A stretch of 64,000 bases of DNA, taken from positions 604,451-668,450 of the forward strand of contig NZ_LT891970.1 in assembly GCF_900186505.1 (NCBI RefSeq), written 5' to 3'. This document shows, piece after piece, positions 26,021 to 35,700 of this stretch. The notes under the pieces were generated by a model. The model made no database searches and was not told the DNA's origin. It saw only the letters and a list, made by a program, of their open reading frames with translations. This DNA comes from Enorma phocaeensis. Lineage in GTDB: Bacteria > Actinomycetota > Coriobacteriia > Coriobacteriales > Coriobacteriaceae. The stretch's first letter is position 1, and each line of letters begins with the position of its first letter. A program made the translations under genes and the position numbers.

Positions 26021-27067
26021 TTAGCAGATCTTCACGATCCAGCCCTCGGGACCGGCGATTTCACCATCCTGGATGCCGGTAAGCGTCTCGCGCAGCTTCT
26101 GCATGACGGGACCGACGTGCTCCATACCGCCCTCGCCGAAGACGGTCTCGGTCTCGCCGTCGACGACCTTGCCAACCGGGCTGATGACCGCAGCGGTGCC
26201 GCACATGCCGCACTCGGTGAATGCGCCCTGCTGAACCTCGGAGAAGAGCACCGGACGCTCGACGACCTTCATGCCGAGCATGTTCTCGGCGACGTAAACG
26301 AGGCTGCGACGCGTGATGGACGGCAGGATGGAGTCGGTGTGCGACTGGGGCACCACGAGCGTGCCCTCCTTATCGACGAACAGGAAGTTCGCGCCGCCGG
26401 ACTCCTCGACGTAGGTATGCGTCTGCGGATCGAGGAACATGTTGTCTGCGAAGCCCTCGGCATGCGCCTCGACGCTCGGATAGAGGCTCATGGCATAGTT
26501 GAGGCCCGCCTTGATGGCGCCGGTACCATGCGGTGCGGCGCGGTCGTAGGCGGGAACCTTCAAAGCGACGGGCTTGACGCCGCCCGAGTAGTACGGACCC
26601 ACGGGCGTCACGAGGATGCGGAACTGGTACTCGTCAGCGGGCTTCACGCCGATGACATCGCCCGTGGCGACCATGAACGGACGTATGTAGAGCGTAGCGC
26701 CGGAACCGAAGGGCGGCACCCATGCCTCGTTGGCCTTGACGACCATCTTCACGGCCTCGATGAACTTATCCTCGGGGAAGGGCGGCATCACGATGCGGCG
26801 CGCAGAATCCGCCATGCGCGCGGCGTTGAGATCGGGGCGGAAGCAGACGATGTCGCCATCCTTGGTGGTATAGGCCTTGAGGCCCTCGAAGACCTCCTGG
26901 CAGTAGTGGAAGATGCCCGCGCACTCGGAGAGCACCAGGCTGTGGTCGGCGGTAAGGCCGCCCTCTTCCCAGGCACCGTCCTTGTAGTTGCAGACGTAGC
27001 TGTAATCCGTTGGCTGGTAGGCGAAGCCCAAGTTGCCCCAGTCGATATCTTTCTTCTCCACCGCCAT
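26021..27067 (-). CDS. ilvE: Branched-chain amino acid aminotransferase
   Basis: A 348-residue class IV PLP aminotransferase. The fold-type IV core is clear: GLKAYTTKDGDIVCFRPD near the N-terminus, YIRPFMVAT in the middle, and GAIKAGLNYAMSLYPSVEA, where the Lys forms the Schiff base. C-terminal EVQQGAFTECGMCGTAAVI carries the CxxC-like motif of group II (plant/actinobacterial) enzymes. It transfers amino groups between Leu/Ile/Val and 2-oxoglutarate in the cytosol. ATG at 27067 has AGGAAGG upstream. Monocistronic and divergent from the serine acetyltransferase. Confidence 0.95.
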   Translation of the reverse strand: MAVEKKDIDWGNLGFAYQPTDYSYVCNYKDGAWEEGGLTADHSLVLSECAGIFHYCQEVFEGLKAYTTKDGDIVCFRPDLNAARMADSARRIVMPPFPEDKFIEAVKMVVKANEAWVPPFGSGATLYIRPFMVATGDVIGVKPADEYQFRILVTPVGPYYSGGVKPVALKVPAYDRAAPHGTGAIKAGLNYAMSLYPSVEAHAEGFADNMFLDPQTHTYVEESGGANFLFVDKEGTLVVPQSHTDSILPSITRRSLVYVAENMLGMKVVERPVLFSEVQQGAFTECGMCGTAAVISPVGKVVDGETETVFGEGGMEHVGPVMQKLRETLTGIQDGEIAGPEGWIVKIC

Positions 27068-27421
27068 GTTGACCTTCCTTTCACTGTCGACGAATTCGTG
27101 CGCGGCACCCGTGCGCGCCGCGCAAAATGATTCCAAAAGCAGATTCTACTCCTCTGCAATAGAGTACTCGGACGCTTTCAAACACAGCGGGAACATTTAA
27201 CCGAAACCCTTGGCTCAATCAAGTTCCTACCAGACAAGCCCGGAAAACAGGCAGCCTGCGGAGCTTGTGCTTGTTGCGTGTGATGCGTTTTAATCCTAGT
27301 GTTTCGCTATACTTAAGCGCACGATACAACCACCCGGCCATCGGCGACCAGTGCTCGGCACGCAATGCCGGCAATGCAAAGCCGACGATCCGATACGCAA
27401 TACCCGCACCAAGGGGCGCTC
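27068..27421. other. Divergent promoter region of ilvE and the serine acetyltransferase
   Basis: About 354 bp with no gene. A TATACT -10-like element for the plus-strand gene lies at 27308-27313; no clear -35 goes with it. No T-box, S-box or leader-peptide structure was recognised upstream of either gene. Confidence 0.4.
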
Positions 27422-28123
27422 ATGAGCTTTATCAGCACGGTCCGTGAGGACATCGCAACCGTTAAGACGCACGATCCTGCCGCGCAAAACGCTCTGGTGA
27501 TCTTCCTTTCCTACCCCGGCCTCCACGCCAAGTGGATGCACACTCCCGAGCATTGGCTCTGGAATCACGGGCTCAAGAGCATCGCGCGCATCATCTCGCA
27601 GATCACCCGATTCTTCACCGGCGTGGAAATCCACCCTGCCGCGCAACTGGGCAGGCGGTTCTTCATCGACCATGCCATGGGCGTCGTGATTGGCGAGACA
27701 ACCGTCGTGGGCGATGATTGCGTACTCTACCAGGGCGTCACGCTCGGTGGCACCGGTAAGGAGTGCGGCAAGCGCCACCCAACGCTCGGTAACAACGTCA
27801 CCGTAGGCGCCGGCGCCAAGGTGCTCGGCAACATCACGCTCGGCAACAACGTCAAAGTAGGCGGCAACTCGGTGGTGGTGAAGGACGTGCCCGACGACTG
27901 CACCGTCGTGGGCATCCCCGGGCGCATCGTGCGCCGAAACGGCTGCCGCGTGGTGGAGGAAACCTTCGAAGCGAGCAAGCATCGCGAGAGCATGCCCGAC
28001 CCGGTCGAGGAGCAATCGCGCATGAACCGCGCCGGCATCATCGGCAACCAGCGGCGCATCGCCGAGTTGGAAGCAGAGATTGCCGAGCTCAGGGAGTTCG
28101 TAAGGAATCTGGCAGAGCTGTAG
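27422..28123 (+). CDS. cysE: Serine O-acetyltransferase
   Basis: A 233-residue hexapeptide-repeat transferase of the short EpsC/CysE class. It has the active-site region GRRFFIDHAMGVVIGETTVVG (His and Asp of the catalytic dyad), VTLGGTGKECGKRHPTLGN, then left-handed beta-helix repeats to GIPGRIVRR, followed by a C-terminal coiled extension RIAELEAEIAELREFV. It makes O-acetylserine from serine and acetyl-CoA, the first step of cysteine synthesis. ATG at 27422 follows AAGGGG; no cysK neighbour is present. Confidence 0.93.
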   Translation: MSFISTVREDIATVKTHDPAAQNALVIFLSYPGLHAKWMHTPEHWLWNHGLKSIARIISQITRFFTGVEIHPAAQLGRRFFIDHAMGVVIGETTVVGDDCVLYQGVTLGGTGKECGKRHPTLGNNVTVGAGAKVLGNITLGNNVKVGGNSVVVKDVPDDCTVVGIPGRIVRRNGCRVVEETFEASKHRESMPDPVEEQSRMNRAGIIGNQRRIAELEAEIAELREFVRNLAEL

Positions 28124-28151
28124 GGATACGCGCGGCATCGACTGCATAAGA

Positions 28152-28176
28152 AGGCGGCCGCCGATTGCAGCCGCCT
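28152..28176. terminator. Bidirectional terminator-like hairpin
   Basis: AGGCGGC (28152-28158) pairs with GCCGCCT (28170-28176), located between two convergent genes. Confidence 0.5.
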
Positions 28177-28212
28177 ACGTCGCTCGATGTCGAATCTCGA
28201 TGTCCGGTAGCC

Positions 28213-29490
28213 CTACTGGGCGGAGAGATCGATGCCGTTCGCCCAGCCCCAGCGCGGGGTGACCGTGGTCCCGTAGTACTGGATCCAGCTGTCCAGGTCC
28301 TGCGTGTTGATGTAGCCGATGTTTTGCATGACCTTGTTATCGCCGATGTAGATGCCCACATGGCCCCAGATGCTGCCGGCGATGGTATGGCTGTGGGTGG
28401 AGACCGCGATGATCATGCCCACCTGCAGGTTGTCCTTGCTCGAGCTGGTGCACCAGGCGCTGTACATGTCATTCGCGTTGCCGTACACGCGCCCGTAGCC
28501 GGCGTTGTTGAACACCCACGAAACCCACTTGGCGCAGTAGTTGGGACCGGGACAAGGGGTGTAGTAGCACGAGTCGACGATGCGTTTTTGCGCGGCACTC
28601 GCGGCGTTGTAATCCTGGCCGCTGCCAGCCGCGGGCAAATCGGGCACGCCGCCGCTCCCCTGCTGGGCTTGCCTGCGCGCCTCCTCTTCCTCGCGACGGC
28701 GCTGCTCCTCGGCCTCCGCCTCGGCGATCGCCTCGGCGATCTCGGCGTCGCGCTGGGCGATGAGCTGCTGGACCTCGCCGTCAAGGCCGGAGAGCGTCTC
28801 CTGGACCTCCTGCTGCTTGGCCTGCATCTCGGCAAGCTGCTCAGCCTGCTGCTCCTTGAGCGCCTCCAGCTCTGCCTTCTGGGTCTCGAGATCCTCCTTG
28901 CGCTGCGAGAGCTCCTCCTGGATATCGTGGATCTCGGCGATAGCCTGGCGGTCGCTCTCGTTCATCTTGCCCAGGTAGTAGGCGTTCGAGATGAGCTCGT
29001 CGAGCGTCGCGGACGAAAGCAGCAGCGCGAGCGCGGTGTTGCCGCCGTCCTTGTAGTCCTCGGCGACGCGCTCGGAAAGAGCCCGCTGCTTTTCCTCGAG
29101 CTCCGCCTGCTTTGCATCGATCTCCGCCTGGGTCTGGTCGATCTGGGCCTGAACGTCCTCGATCTGGCCCATCGTTTCGTCCAGCTGGCGGCTGAGATCC
29201 TGGTACTGCGCGGAGATTTCGTCGAGCTGCGCCTTCACGGCATCATACTCAGCTTGGGCGTCGCTCAGGGCATCAAGGGTCTCCTGGCTCGCCTGGGGCT
29301 CCTCGTCGACGGCAAAGGCAGCAACGGGGCTACCGAACAATGCAGCCGCCCCGGCCATGGATAGCATGGCTTTGAGTGCGCTGCGACGCGAGAAGGCGGG
29401 ACCGTCGCCACCAAGGTGGACGATCGGCTCGGTATCGATAGGGGTGTGGCCTGAGCGCTCTGGCGCGGCGTGGTCGTTAAGGTGTGACAT
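28213..29490 (-). CDS. Secreted coiled-coil cell wall hydrolase with C-terminal CHAP/NlpC-type domain
   Basis: A 425-residue exported protein. Residues about 30-60 form a signal with a twin-arginine-like FSRRSALK motif and an AFA-type cleavage region. A long coiled coil (about 68-285, rich in Gln/Glu/Ala) resembles PcsB/RipA-type regulators controlled by FtsEX. A short linker leads to a C-terminal amidase domain with the nucleophile in PNYCAKWVSWVFNNAG and the base in WGHVGIYIG. It likely cleaves peptidoglycan peptides during division. GGAG precedes the ATG by six bases. Divergent from galE. Confidence 0.85.
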   Translation of the reverse strand: MSHLNDHAAPERSGHTPIDTEPIVHLGGDGPAFSRRSALKAMLSMAGAAALFGSPVAAFAVDEEPQASQETLDALSDAQAEYDAVKAQLDEISAQYQDLSRQLDETMGQIEDVQAQIDQTQAEIDAKQAELEEKQRALSERVAEDYKDGGNTALALLLSSATLDELISNAYYLGKMNESDRQAIAEIHDIQEELSQRKEDLETQKAELEALKEQQAEQLAEMQAKQQEVQETLSGLDGEVQQLIAQRDAEIAEAIAEAEAEEQRRREEEEARRQAQQGSGGVPDLPAAGSGQDYNAASAAQKRIVDSCYYTPCPGPNYCAKWVSWVFNNAGYGRVYGNANDMYSAWCTSSSKDNLQVGMIIAVSTHSHTIAGSIWGHVGIYIGDNKVMQNIGYINTQDLDSWIQYYGTTVTPRWGWANGIDLSAQ

Positions 29491-29630
29491 ACGTGCTCCG
29501 GATCAGTGTTGTGTGTATATGTCTCCCTGACAGCTATACAGGATAGCGCAACGCGCCTAGTCTCACATCCGAGAACATCGTTTCCGACAGCACCACATAT
29601 TTCCGCCGAGCGACGCTGCGACACAGCCGG

Positions 29631-29636
29631 TATACT
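29631..29636 (+). promoter_or_regulatory. -10-like element upstream of galE
   Basis: TATACT, 50 bp before the galE start; the -35 is not clear. Confidence 0.35.
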
Positions 29637-29685
29637 TTTATGCAGCGTTGCCGCGTCGGCATCGCCTTCGCGAACAGGAGTACCC

Positions 29686-30747
29686 ATGTCTCAAGAACTT
29701 GCGCCCCAAGACACCTGCGTTCTCGTTACCGGCGGAGCCGGCTTCATCGGCTCCCACACCACCGTCGAGCTCCTCGAGCGCGGCTACCGCGTCGCCGTGG
29801 TCGATGACCTCTCCAATTCGAGCCCGGTTGCGCTCGACCGCATCCGCGAGATCGTGGGGGCCGATGCCGCCGCGAACCTCACCTTCTACGAGGCCGACGT
29901 GAACGACCGCGCCGCACTGGAGCGGATTTTCGATGCCGAGCACCCCGATCGCGTCATCCATTTCGCTGGATTCAAAGCCGTGGGCGAGAGCGTCCACAAG
30001 CCGCTCGAGTACTACGCCAACAACATCGGCAGCACCCTTACGCTCTGCGATGTCATGCGCGAGCACGGCGTGAAGTCGATCATCTTCTCGAGCTCCTCGA
30101 CCGTCTACGGCGACCCGGACAACCCGCCCGTAACCGAGGCCGATCCCAAGAAGCCCGCAACCAATCCTTACGGCTGGACCAAATGGATGATCGAGCAGAT
30201 CCTGATGGACCTGCACACCGCCGATCCGGAATGGAACGTCGTGCTGCTGCGCTATTTCAACCCCATCGGCGCGCACCCCTCGGGGCTCATCGGCGAGGAC
30301 CCCAAGGGCATCCCCAACAACCTCGTGCCCTACGTGGCGCAGGTCGCGGTGGGCAAGCGCGAGTGCGTGAACGTCTTTGGCAACGACTACCCCACACCCG
30401 ACGGCACCGGCGTGCGCGACTACATCCACGTGGTCGACCTCGCATGCGGCCATGTGTCGGCGCTCGAATGGATGAACGGTCGCTCCGAGGTGGGCATCTT
30501 CAACCTGGGCACCGGAACCGGTTCCTCGGTGCTCGACGTCATCCACGCCTTCGAGCGCGCCTGCGGCAAAACGCTGCCGTACAAGATCTGCCCGCGCCGC
30601 GACGGCGACATCGCCGCTAACTGGTGCGACGCCACGAAAGCCGAGCAGGAGATGGGCTGGAAGGCCCGCTTCAACCTCGACGATATGTGCCGCGACTCCT
30701 GGAGATGGCAGTCCAACAATCCTGATGGCTTCGCCACCCAGTGCTAA
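29686..30747 (+). CDS. galE: UDP-glucose 4-epimerase
   Basis: A 353-residue extended SDR. The Rossmann motif GGAGFIGSH (residues 17-25), the catalytic Ser/Thr region SSSSTVYG, and the Tyr-Lys pair in NPYGWTKWMIEQ (YxxxK) are intact. It interconverts UDP-glucose and UDP-galactose with bound NAD+, for the Leloir pathway and surface glycan synthesis. AGGAG precedes ATG at 29686. Followed 90 bp later by a polyprenyl synthase on the same strand, possibly cotranscribed. Confidence 0.96.
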   Translation: MSQELAPQDTCVLVTGGAGFIGSHTTVELLERGYRVAVVDDLSNSSPVALDRIREIVGADAAANLTFYEADVNDRAALERIFDAEHPDRVIHFAGFKAVGESVHKPLEYYANNIGSTLTLCDVMREHGVKSIIFSSSSTVYGDPDNPPVTEADPKKPATNPYGWTKWMIEQILMDLHTADPEWNVVLLRYFNPIGAHPSGLIGEDPKGIPNNLVPYVAQVAVGKRECVNVFGNDYPTPDGTGVRDYIHVVDLACGHVSALEWMNGRSEVGIFNLGTGTGSSVLDVIHAFERACGKTLPYKICPRRDGDIAANWCDATKAEQEMGWKARFNLDDMCRDSWRWQSNNPDGFATQC

Positions 30748-30837
30748 ACCCATTGGGTAGGCATGCACGCCGCTGGCCTTCTTATGAAGCCGGTCCGTCG
30801 CACGCCTCGCTCCACGCATCTAGGGAGAGAACGATCC

Positions 30838-31845
30838 ATGGCAAACGCCTTCGCCGCGTACCTGAGTGAGCACCATACAGACCTTGACGACTACCTGCTG
30901 TCGTTTTTCACCGACAAGACCGAGCATGCCGATCTTGAGCGCTACCTCTACGCACCGCTGCGCACCTTCACGGAAAACGGCGGCAAGCGCCATCGGCCGC
31001 TCATCTGCCTCGCTGCCTGCAAGGCGGTTGGCGGGGATCCCGCGCGGGCCCGGAGCGCGGCTGCTGCGATCGAGCACTTCCAGAGCGCGGCGCTCATCCA
31101 CGACGACATCGCCGACCATGGCCAGCTCAGGCGCGGCAAGCCCTGTCTGTACCTCACCGAGGGAACGGGGCTGGCGATAAACTGCGGCGACCTCGACCTC
31201 ACCCTCGTAACCGACGCCGTGCTCAACGACCCCGCACTCGACAACGCGACGCGCGTGCGCGTCCTGCGCGAGCTCACCGCCATGACCGAGCGGACCATCG
31301 AGGGGCAGGCGCTCGACCTGGGCTGGGTTCGCGACGGCCGCTTCGACCTCACCATCGAAGACTACCTACGCATGGCGACGCTCAAGACCGCCCACTACTC
31401 AGGCGCGGTACCGCTCGCCTGCGGCGCCATCATCGGCGGCGGCAGCGAGGAGCAGGTTGCGGCGCTCCGTTCGTTCGGCCTGGATACAGGCCTTGCGTTC
31501 CAGATCCAAGACGACCTCATCAACATCGTGGGAAGCGACCGCGCCAAGGACTGGCGAACCGATATCACCGAGGGCAAGCGCACGCTCGTCGCGGTGCGCG
31601 CCCTCGCTGACGAACGCTTCCACGACGAGCTTGAGGCCATCTTGAGTTCCGGCACCAGCGCCTCCGCGGACCTCGATCGCGCCGTCTGGATTTTCCAGGA
31701 GACCGGCGCCATCGAGTTCGCGCGCTCCTACGCGGCGGATCTCACCGCACGCGCAAAGCAGGCGCTCGCCGGAATCGAGCTCGATGCAGAGAGCCGTGCA
31801 TTGTTCTTGGACATGGCGGACTTCTTCATCGAGCGGCTGAGCTAG
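30838..31845 (+). CDS. Trans-isoprenyl diphosphate synthase
   Basis: A 335-residue all-alpha prenyltransferase of the IspA/GGPS class. The first aspartate-rich motif is HDDIADHGQLRRG and the second is FQIQDDLINIVG; GGKRHRP near residue 40 binds the diphosphate of IPP. Residues before the first motif are small (SAALI), compatible with geranylgeranyl or longer products, but chain length cannot be fixed from sequence alone. GGGAGAGAA precedes ATG at 30838. Confidence 0.9.
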   Translation: MANAFAAYLSEHHTDLDDYLLSFFTDKTEHADLERYLYAPLRTFTENGGKRHRPLICLAACKAVGGDPARARSAAAAIEHFQSAALIHDDIADHGQLRRGKPCLYLTEGTGLAINCGDLDLTLVTDAVLNDPALDNATRVRVLRELTAMTERTIEGQALDLGWVRDGRFDLTIEDYLRMATLKTAHYSGAVPLACGAIIGGGSEEQVAALRSFGLDTGLAFQIQDDLINIVGSDRAKDWRTDITEGKRTLVAVRALADERFHDELEAILSSGTSASADLDRAVWIFQETGAIEFARSYAADLTARAKQALAGIELDAESRALFLDMADFFIERLS

Positions 31846-31858
31846 GGCACCCGAAGCG

Positions 31859-31884
31859 GTAGGGCCCTGGCATCAGAGCCCTAC
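31859..31884. terminator. Hairpin shared by two convergent genes
   Basis: GTAGGGC (31859-31865) pairs with GCCCTAC (31878-31884); the right arm includes the stop codon of the minus-strand gene. Confidence 0.5.
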
Positions 31885-32675
31885 TCGCGCACGTGCGCCT
31901 CGAAGCGCTTGCACGCAAAGCCGCCAACGAGCGCGAGCAAGCACGCCACCACCACCGCGGCGATGGCCACCGTGTAATCACCCGACCCGAACGCCGAGGC
32001 AGCGACGGTCGAGGTGACGATCGAGGGAATGCGGCCGAGCGTGGTGATGGCGAGAACCGGCGCGAAGCGCATGCGCGTGAGGCCGGCGAAGTAGGTGAGG
32101 AAATCCTTGGGCGTACCCGGAATGAGAAAGACGACGAGCATGATGAGCTCGAGACGCCGCGCATCGCGCAGCCAGGCGTAGCGCTCGAACTGCTTCCGGT
32201 CGAAGAAGAGTCCCACGACCTTCCACCCAAAGAGCCGCACCATCCCGTAGATCGCAGACGACGCCACCGCACTCGCGACGAGGCAGAGCGCCGTACCCTC
32301 CCAGAACCCGAAGGCGTAGCCGCTTGCGAGTTCAATCGGCTCACCCGGCAAAAACGCCAGCATGATCTGGAGCGCGTTCATGCCCAGCACCGCGAGCCTG
32401 CTCAGCACGGCATGCTCGGCAACGTACGCATGGAGAACCGACGAGTCGGCTAGCCAGGCATAGATGCCGGGCAGGTAATTCCAGCACACGAGCAAGATTG
32501 CCGCGAGCACCACCACGGTCGCCCCGATGACGAGCCCTCGCTTCTGCCTGAGCGTCAGGACCCGCCGGGCGCCGCCAGCCGACTGACGCCCGGTGGACTG
32601 CCCCCGCATCACCGCGGGAGCACCGAACGCACCAGAGGAGTCCCGAACAGTCCCCATAGCGGTCTCTCCTATCAT
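31881..32675 (-). CDS. TVP38/TMEM64 (VTT/DedA-like) membrane protein
   Basis: A 264-residue protein: a 45-residue cytosolic N-terminus, then five or six membrane helices. The VTT signatures FLPGEPIELASGYAFG (near 110) and FLIPGTPKDFLTYFAGLT (near 190) are clear. Family members are implicated in lipid scrambling or undecaprenyl-phosphate recycling. GAGGAGGGG precedes the first ATG; an ATG six codons later also has a site. Convergent with the prenyl synthase, whose lipid product makes the neighbourhood suggestive. Confidence 0.85.
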   Translation of the reverse strand: MIGETAMGTVRDSSGAFGAPAVMRGQSTGRQSAGGARRVLTLRQKRGLVIGATVVVLAAILLVCWNYLPGIYAWLADSSVLHAYVAEHAVLSRLAVLGMNALQIMLAFLPGEPIELASGYAFGFWEGTALCLVASAVASSAIYGMVRLFGWKVVGLFFDRKQFERYAWLRDARRLELIMLVVFLIPGTPKDFLTYFAGLTRMRFAPVLAITTLGRIPSIVTSTVAASAFGSGDYTVAIAAVVVACLLALVGGFACKRFEAHVRE

Positions 32676-32784
32676 GTCCCCTCCTCATAGGCTGGTCGCA
32701 ACCTGTCCCCACCCGCGTGGAGCGGCCGGCGAGCATTGGCTCGCTATCGATGCTACAAAGCGCCTATAAGGAATCCGTAAAGAA

Positions 32785-34563
32785 TCAAGCAGGGCTTTCT
32801 GAGGAATCCTGCACGACAGCGAAGCTCGCGACCACGCGCGCGCCGCCCTCCTCCCGGTTTTCAAGCGAGATGTCCCCGCCATGGCGGCGGGCAAGCGTCC
32901 GAGCGATATGGAGGCCCAGCCCGAAGTGCTCCGCAGACTTCCGCTCGCCGTAGTACGGATCGCATCCGCGTTCAAGCGCCTCGCGGGAAAACCCGGGTCC
33001 GTCGTCTGAGACCGTCAGCACGAGCATGGGCATCCGTCCCCTCTCCACGACGTCTTGCCGATGCCCGCCCGAACCGGAGACGTCGAGCGCATCCGCGAGG
33101 GCCCCTCCCGCAGGCTGCATCGAGAGCGCGACCGCAACCTGTTCGCGCGCGTGGCCGAACGCGTTGGCAAGCACGTTGCCGAACACCTCTTCCACCATCT
33201 GCAAATCGAGATAGACGAGTTCTGCGGCCTCGCAACACATCTGGAAGCTCAAGGCGACATCCGCCGTACGCGAGTCGGCATATGCGCGTGCATACTCCTC
33301 CAAAAGCTCTGCGATGTAGCCGGATTGGTACGCGGAGCGATGCGGCACGCGGTCCTCAACCCTCCCGACGCGACTCATGGAAACCGTATACGCTTCCAGT
33401 CGATCGACCTGGGCGGCCAGCGTATCCAGAAGCGCCGATGCGCGCTTCGCCGCATCCACTTCGGCAGAGGCGTCCGCATCGCGGGGACCGGCGATCCCAG
33501 AGCATTCGCCATCCTCCGAGCACGCCGCACCCCGCGCGTCGAGGCCTTCTCGCCGCAGGCGCATCCGCGCCATCTCGACCGTGCCCCTCAGCACGGTTAT
33601 CGGGGTACGAAGATCGTGGGCGAACGCGACGTTGAGCCTTCTTCGCTCCTCAGCCGTTCGCCATAGCTCGCGCTGCGCATCGAGCAGCGATGCACGCATG
33701 CGTTCGAGCACCTCGCTCAATCTGCCCAGTTCGCGACCTCTAACCGGAGAGATTTCGAAATCGAGGTCCTGCCGGGCTATGCGATTGGCCGAACTCGCGA
33801 GCTCTGCCAACGGGCCGGAGATGTAGCGCCGGTAGAAGCGCCGGAACAGCAGGACCGCGCCGCCGCCATAAGCTGTTATCGGGACGGCAAACGCCGCGGC
33901 AAGGCGCAGCGCCCAGTCTACGGGCCCCATATACGCCGATTCTTCCAAGAATACGTAGTACGCGACGTTCGAGGTCATCACGCCCGCGCCGAGCTCGGTA
34001 TCGTCCAGGACGTCCGCCACCTGTGCGCGCTCCGCGCGCTCGCGCTCATCGTAGGCAGGCAGGTCATCGACTGCAATGCTGATCTCGGGATCGTAGGGCC
34101 TTCCGTCCGTCTCGATGTAATCCTGCTCGGTGTAATTCCCGCCCCAATCCCGAACCCGATAAACCGGATCATTGCGCAGCAACTCCATCGTGGCATCGAC
34201 CACCTGCGAGTCGTAGTTCCAGCCATCGCCGACCATTGCGCTCGCGGAGTAGTTCTCCTGCGCCGCCGCGAACGAAACGAAGACAACCTGATCGTATGTG
34301 TCGTTCAGGTAGACGGGCGTCGCTGGGACGAGCTCCCCGGATGCTGCATCGTAGATGTAGGGACCCGCATTGACCTCGACATGCTCGGCGCGCTGTTCCT
34401 CCGTATGCGCATAGTACAGCTCCATGAGCACCGAGATTCCCAGCACGGTCGCCGTCGTTGCCGCGATCGCCCACACGACCGCATACCCAAAGAAGGCTCT
34501 CATGATGGAAGGATTGCGAAACCATGACGTCACACGGTCTCGCACGCGCAATCGACGTGCCAT
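32785..34563 (-). CDS. Sensor histidine kinase (HAMP, HisKA, HATPase)
   Basis: A 592-residue membrane kinase: helix at about 23-47, an extracytoplasmic sensor of about 160 residues, a second helix near 215-240, HAMP (250-300), HisKA with FAHDLRTP (His316), and HATPase with N-box FGNVLANAFGHA, DDGPGF and HFGLGLH. The dimerisation hairpin carries an inserted low-complexity loop of about 40 residues (about 333-375). It is paired with an OmpR-type regulator encoded 82 bp upstream. The signal is unknown. GGGAGGG precedes the ATG. Confidence 0.92.
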   Translation of the reverse strand: MARRLRVRDRVTSWFRNPSIMRAFFGYAVVWAIAATTATVLGISVLMELYYAHTEEQRAEHVEVNAGPYIYDAASGELVPATPVYLNDTYDQVVFVSFAAAQENYSASAMVGDGWNYDSQVVDATMELLRNDPVYRVRDWGGNYTEQDYIETDGRPYDPEISIAVDDLPAYDERERAERAQVADVLDDTELGAGVMTSNVAYYVFLEESAYMGPVDWALRLAAAFAVPITAYGGGAVLLFRRFYRRYISGPLAELASSANRIARQDLDFEISPVRGRELGRLSEVLERMRASLLDAQRELWRTAEERRRLNVAFAHDLRTPITVLRGTVEMARMRLRREGLDARGAACSEDGECSGIAGPRDADASAEVDAAKRASALLDTLAAQVDRLEAYTVSMSRVGRVEDRVPHRSAYQSGYIAELLEEYARAYADSRTADVALSFQMCCEAAELVYLDLQMVEEVFGNVLANAFGHAREQVAVALSMQPAGGALADALDVSGSGGHRQDVVERGRMPMLVLTVSDDGPGFSREALERGCDPYYGERKSAEHFGLGLHIARTLARRHGGDISLENREEGGARVVASFAVVQDSSESPA

Positions 34564-34645
34564 GCCTCTTCCCTCCCATCTGCCGGCAAATCTGCCTGGG
34601 GCTGCTCCGTCAGCGGTTTGATCAGTCCCCGACTAGCGAACCCCC

Positions 34646-35413
34646 TCATCGAACGCCCCATCGGTAGCCCACGCCCCATACCGTCTCTATGAGCTCCCCT
34701 TGCACGCCCGCGTCGGAAAGCTTTCGGCGGATGCGCCGCACGTGCTCGCGGACGATCGACGGGTCACCCGTCGCATCCCATCCCCAAACCCGCTCGTAGA
34801 GCAGCGAGCGGTCGTAGACGCGCCCTGGATTCTTGCTCAGAAAGGCAACGAGGTCGAACTCGATGCGCGTGAGATCGAGCACGGCACCGGTCGCGGCCAC
34901 CACGACGGTCCGCTCGCCATAGTCTATGGTCACCTCGGGAAAGACGCGGACGCTCCTAGGACGCTGCCCGCGCAGGCGCTCGTCGCGCGCAAGGTGGGCG
35001 CGCACGCGGCCGCCCAAGACCTCGAGCGAGAACGGCTTGAGTACATAATCGTCTGCTCCGGCGGAGAATCCGTCGAGCTGGTCGACATCCTCGATGCGCG
35101 CGGTTAGGAAGATGATGGGGCAGCTCAAGCACGTGCGCAGATGCCGACAGAGCTCGAATCCATCCATCCCCGGCATGTTCACGTCGAGCAGGATAAGGTC
35201 GATCGGTTCCATCTCATCTCGATCCCCTGCAGGCGTCCCTCCGAAGGCGTCGGTCGCCCCCGCGCGCTCCATGCATCCGTTTACGATGCCGAGCGCCTCC
35301 TCGGCACTCGATGCGCAGCGCGTGGCATAGCCTTCCATCTCGAAGAACTCTTTGAGCATATGCAAGATATCCGGCTCATCATCAACGATGAGCAGACGCT
35401 TTCCCGCCTCCAC
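34646..35413 (-). CDS. OmpR/PhoB-type response regulator
   Basis: A 255-residue regulator. Receiver: acidic pocket VDDE (10-13), phospho-acceptor Asp77 in ILLDVNMPG, and switch Lys in VLKPF; DNA-binding winged helix ends RIRRKLSD...IETVWGVGYRW. Between alpha-2 and beta-3 there is an extra segment of about 24 residues (46-69), which pushes the acceptor Asp from the usual 51-54 to 77. Start GTG at 35413 is set by GGGAG six bases upstream; an ATG 33 codons earlier has no site. First gene of the two-component operon. Confidence 0.92.
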   Translation of the reverse strand: MEAGKRLLIVDDEPDILHMLKEFFEMEGYATRCASSAEEALGIVNGCMERAGATDAFGGTPAGDRDEMEPIDLILLDVNMPGMDGFELCRHLRTCLSCPIIFLTARIEDVDQLDGFSAGADDYVLKPFSLEVLGGRVRAHLARDERLRGQRPRSVRVFPEVTIDYGERTVVVAATGAVLDLTRIEFDLVAFLSKNPGRVYDRSLLYERVWGWDATGDPSIVREHVRRIRRKLSDAGVQGELIETVWGVGYRWGVR

Positions 35414-35700
35414 GCGTTTCTCCCAACTCGCCGTGCTGCCAGAGCGCTGCCTTGGAGCGCAACTGCGCGCGACTCCCCATCCGGCACCCGTCACAGCATT
35501 TCCCTTTATCATCTTGGATTAGAAATGTCGAGAATCCGTCTACAGCGCACATTTTGTGGAGTAGGCGACCACCGGTGGCAGGCTACTGAAGCACCGCATC
35601 CCGTTCCTTGCTAGACTATAGCCACCGTTGATACTTCCGTGCATGGTAAGGTGGCTCCCGAGCGCCGTGACATGCGCGTTTCTTGAGGGAAAGGGGCCGC
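35414..35700. other. Divergent intergenic region, regulator and peptidoglycan-binding gene
   Basis: 287 bp without a gene. It must hold both divergent promoters; a GACTATAG-type -10 candidate for the plus gene lies near 35613-35621. Nothing else recognised. Confidence 0.3.

Noticed and set aside
28165..29364. 399-codon Leu-rich plus-strand frame opposite the coiled-coil hydrolase
   Set aside because: Leu/Asp-rich composition is the mirror of the Gln/Glu coiled coil on the other strand; no start signal.
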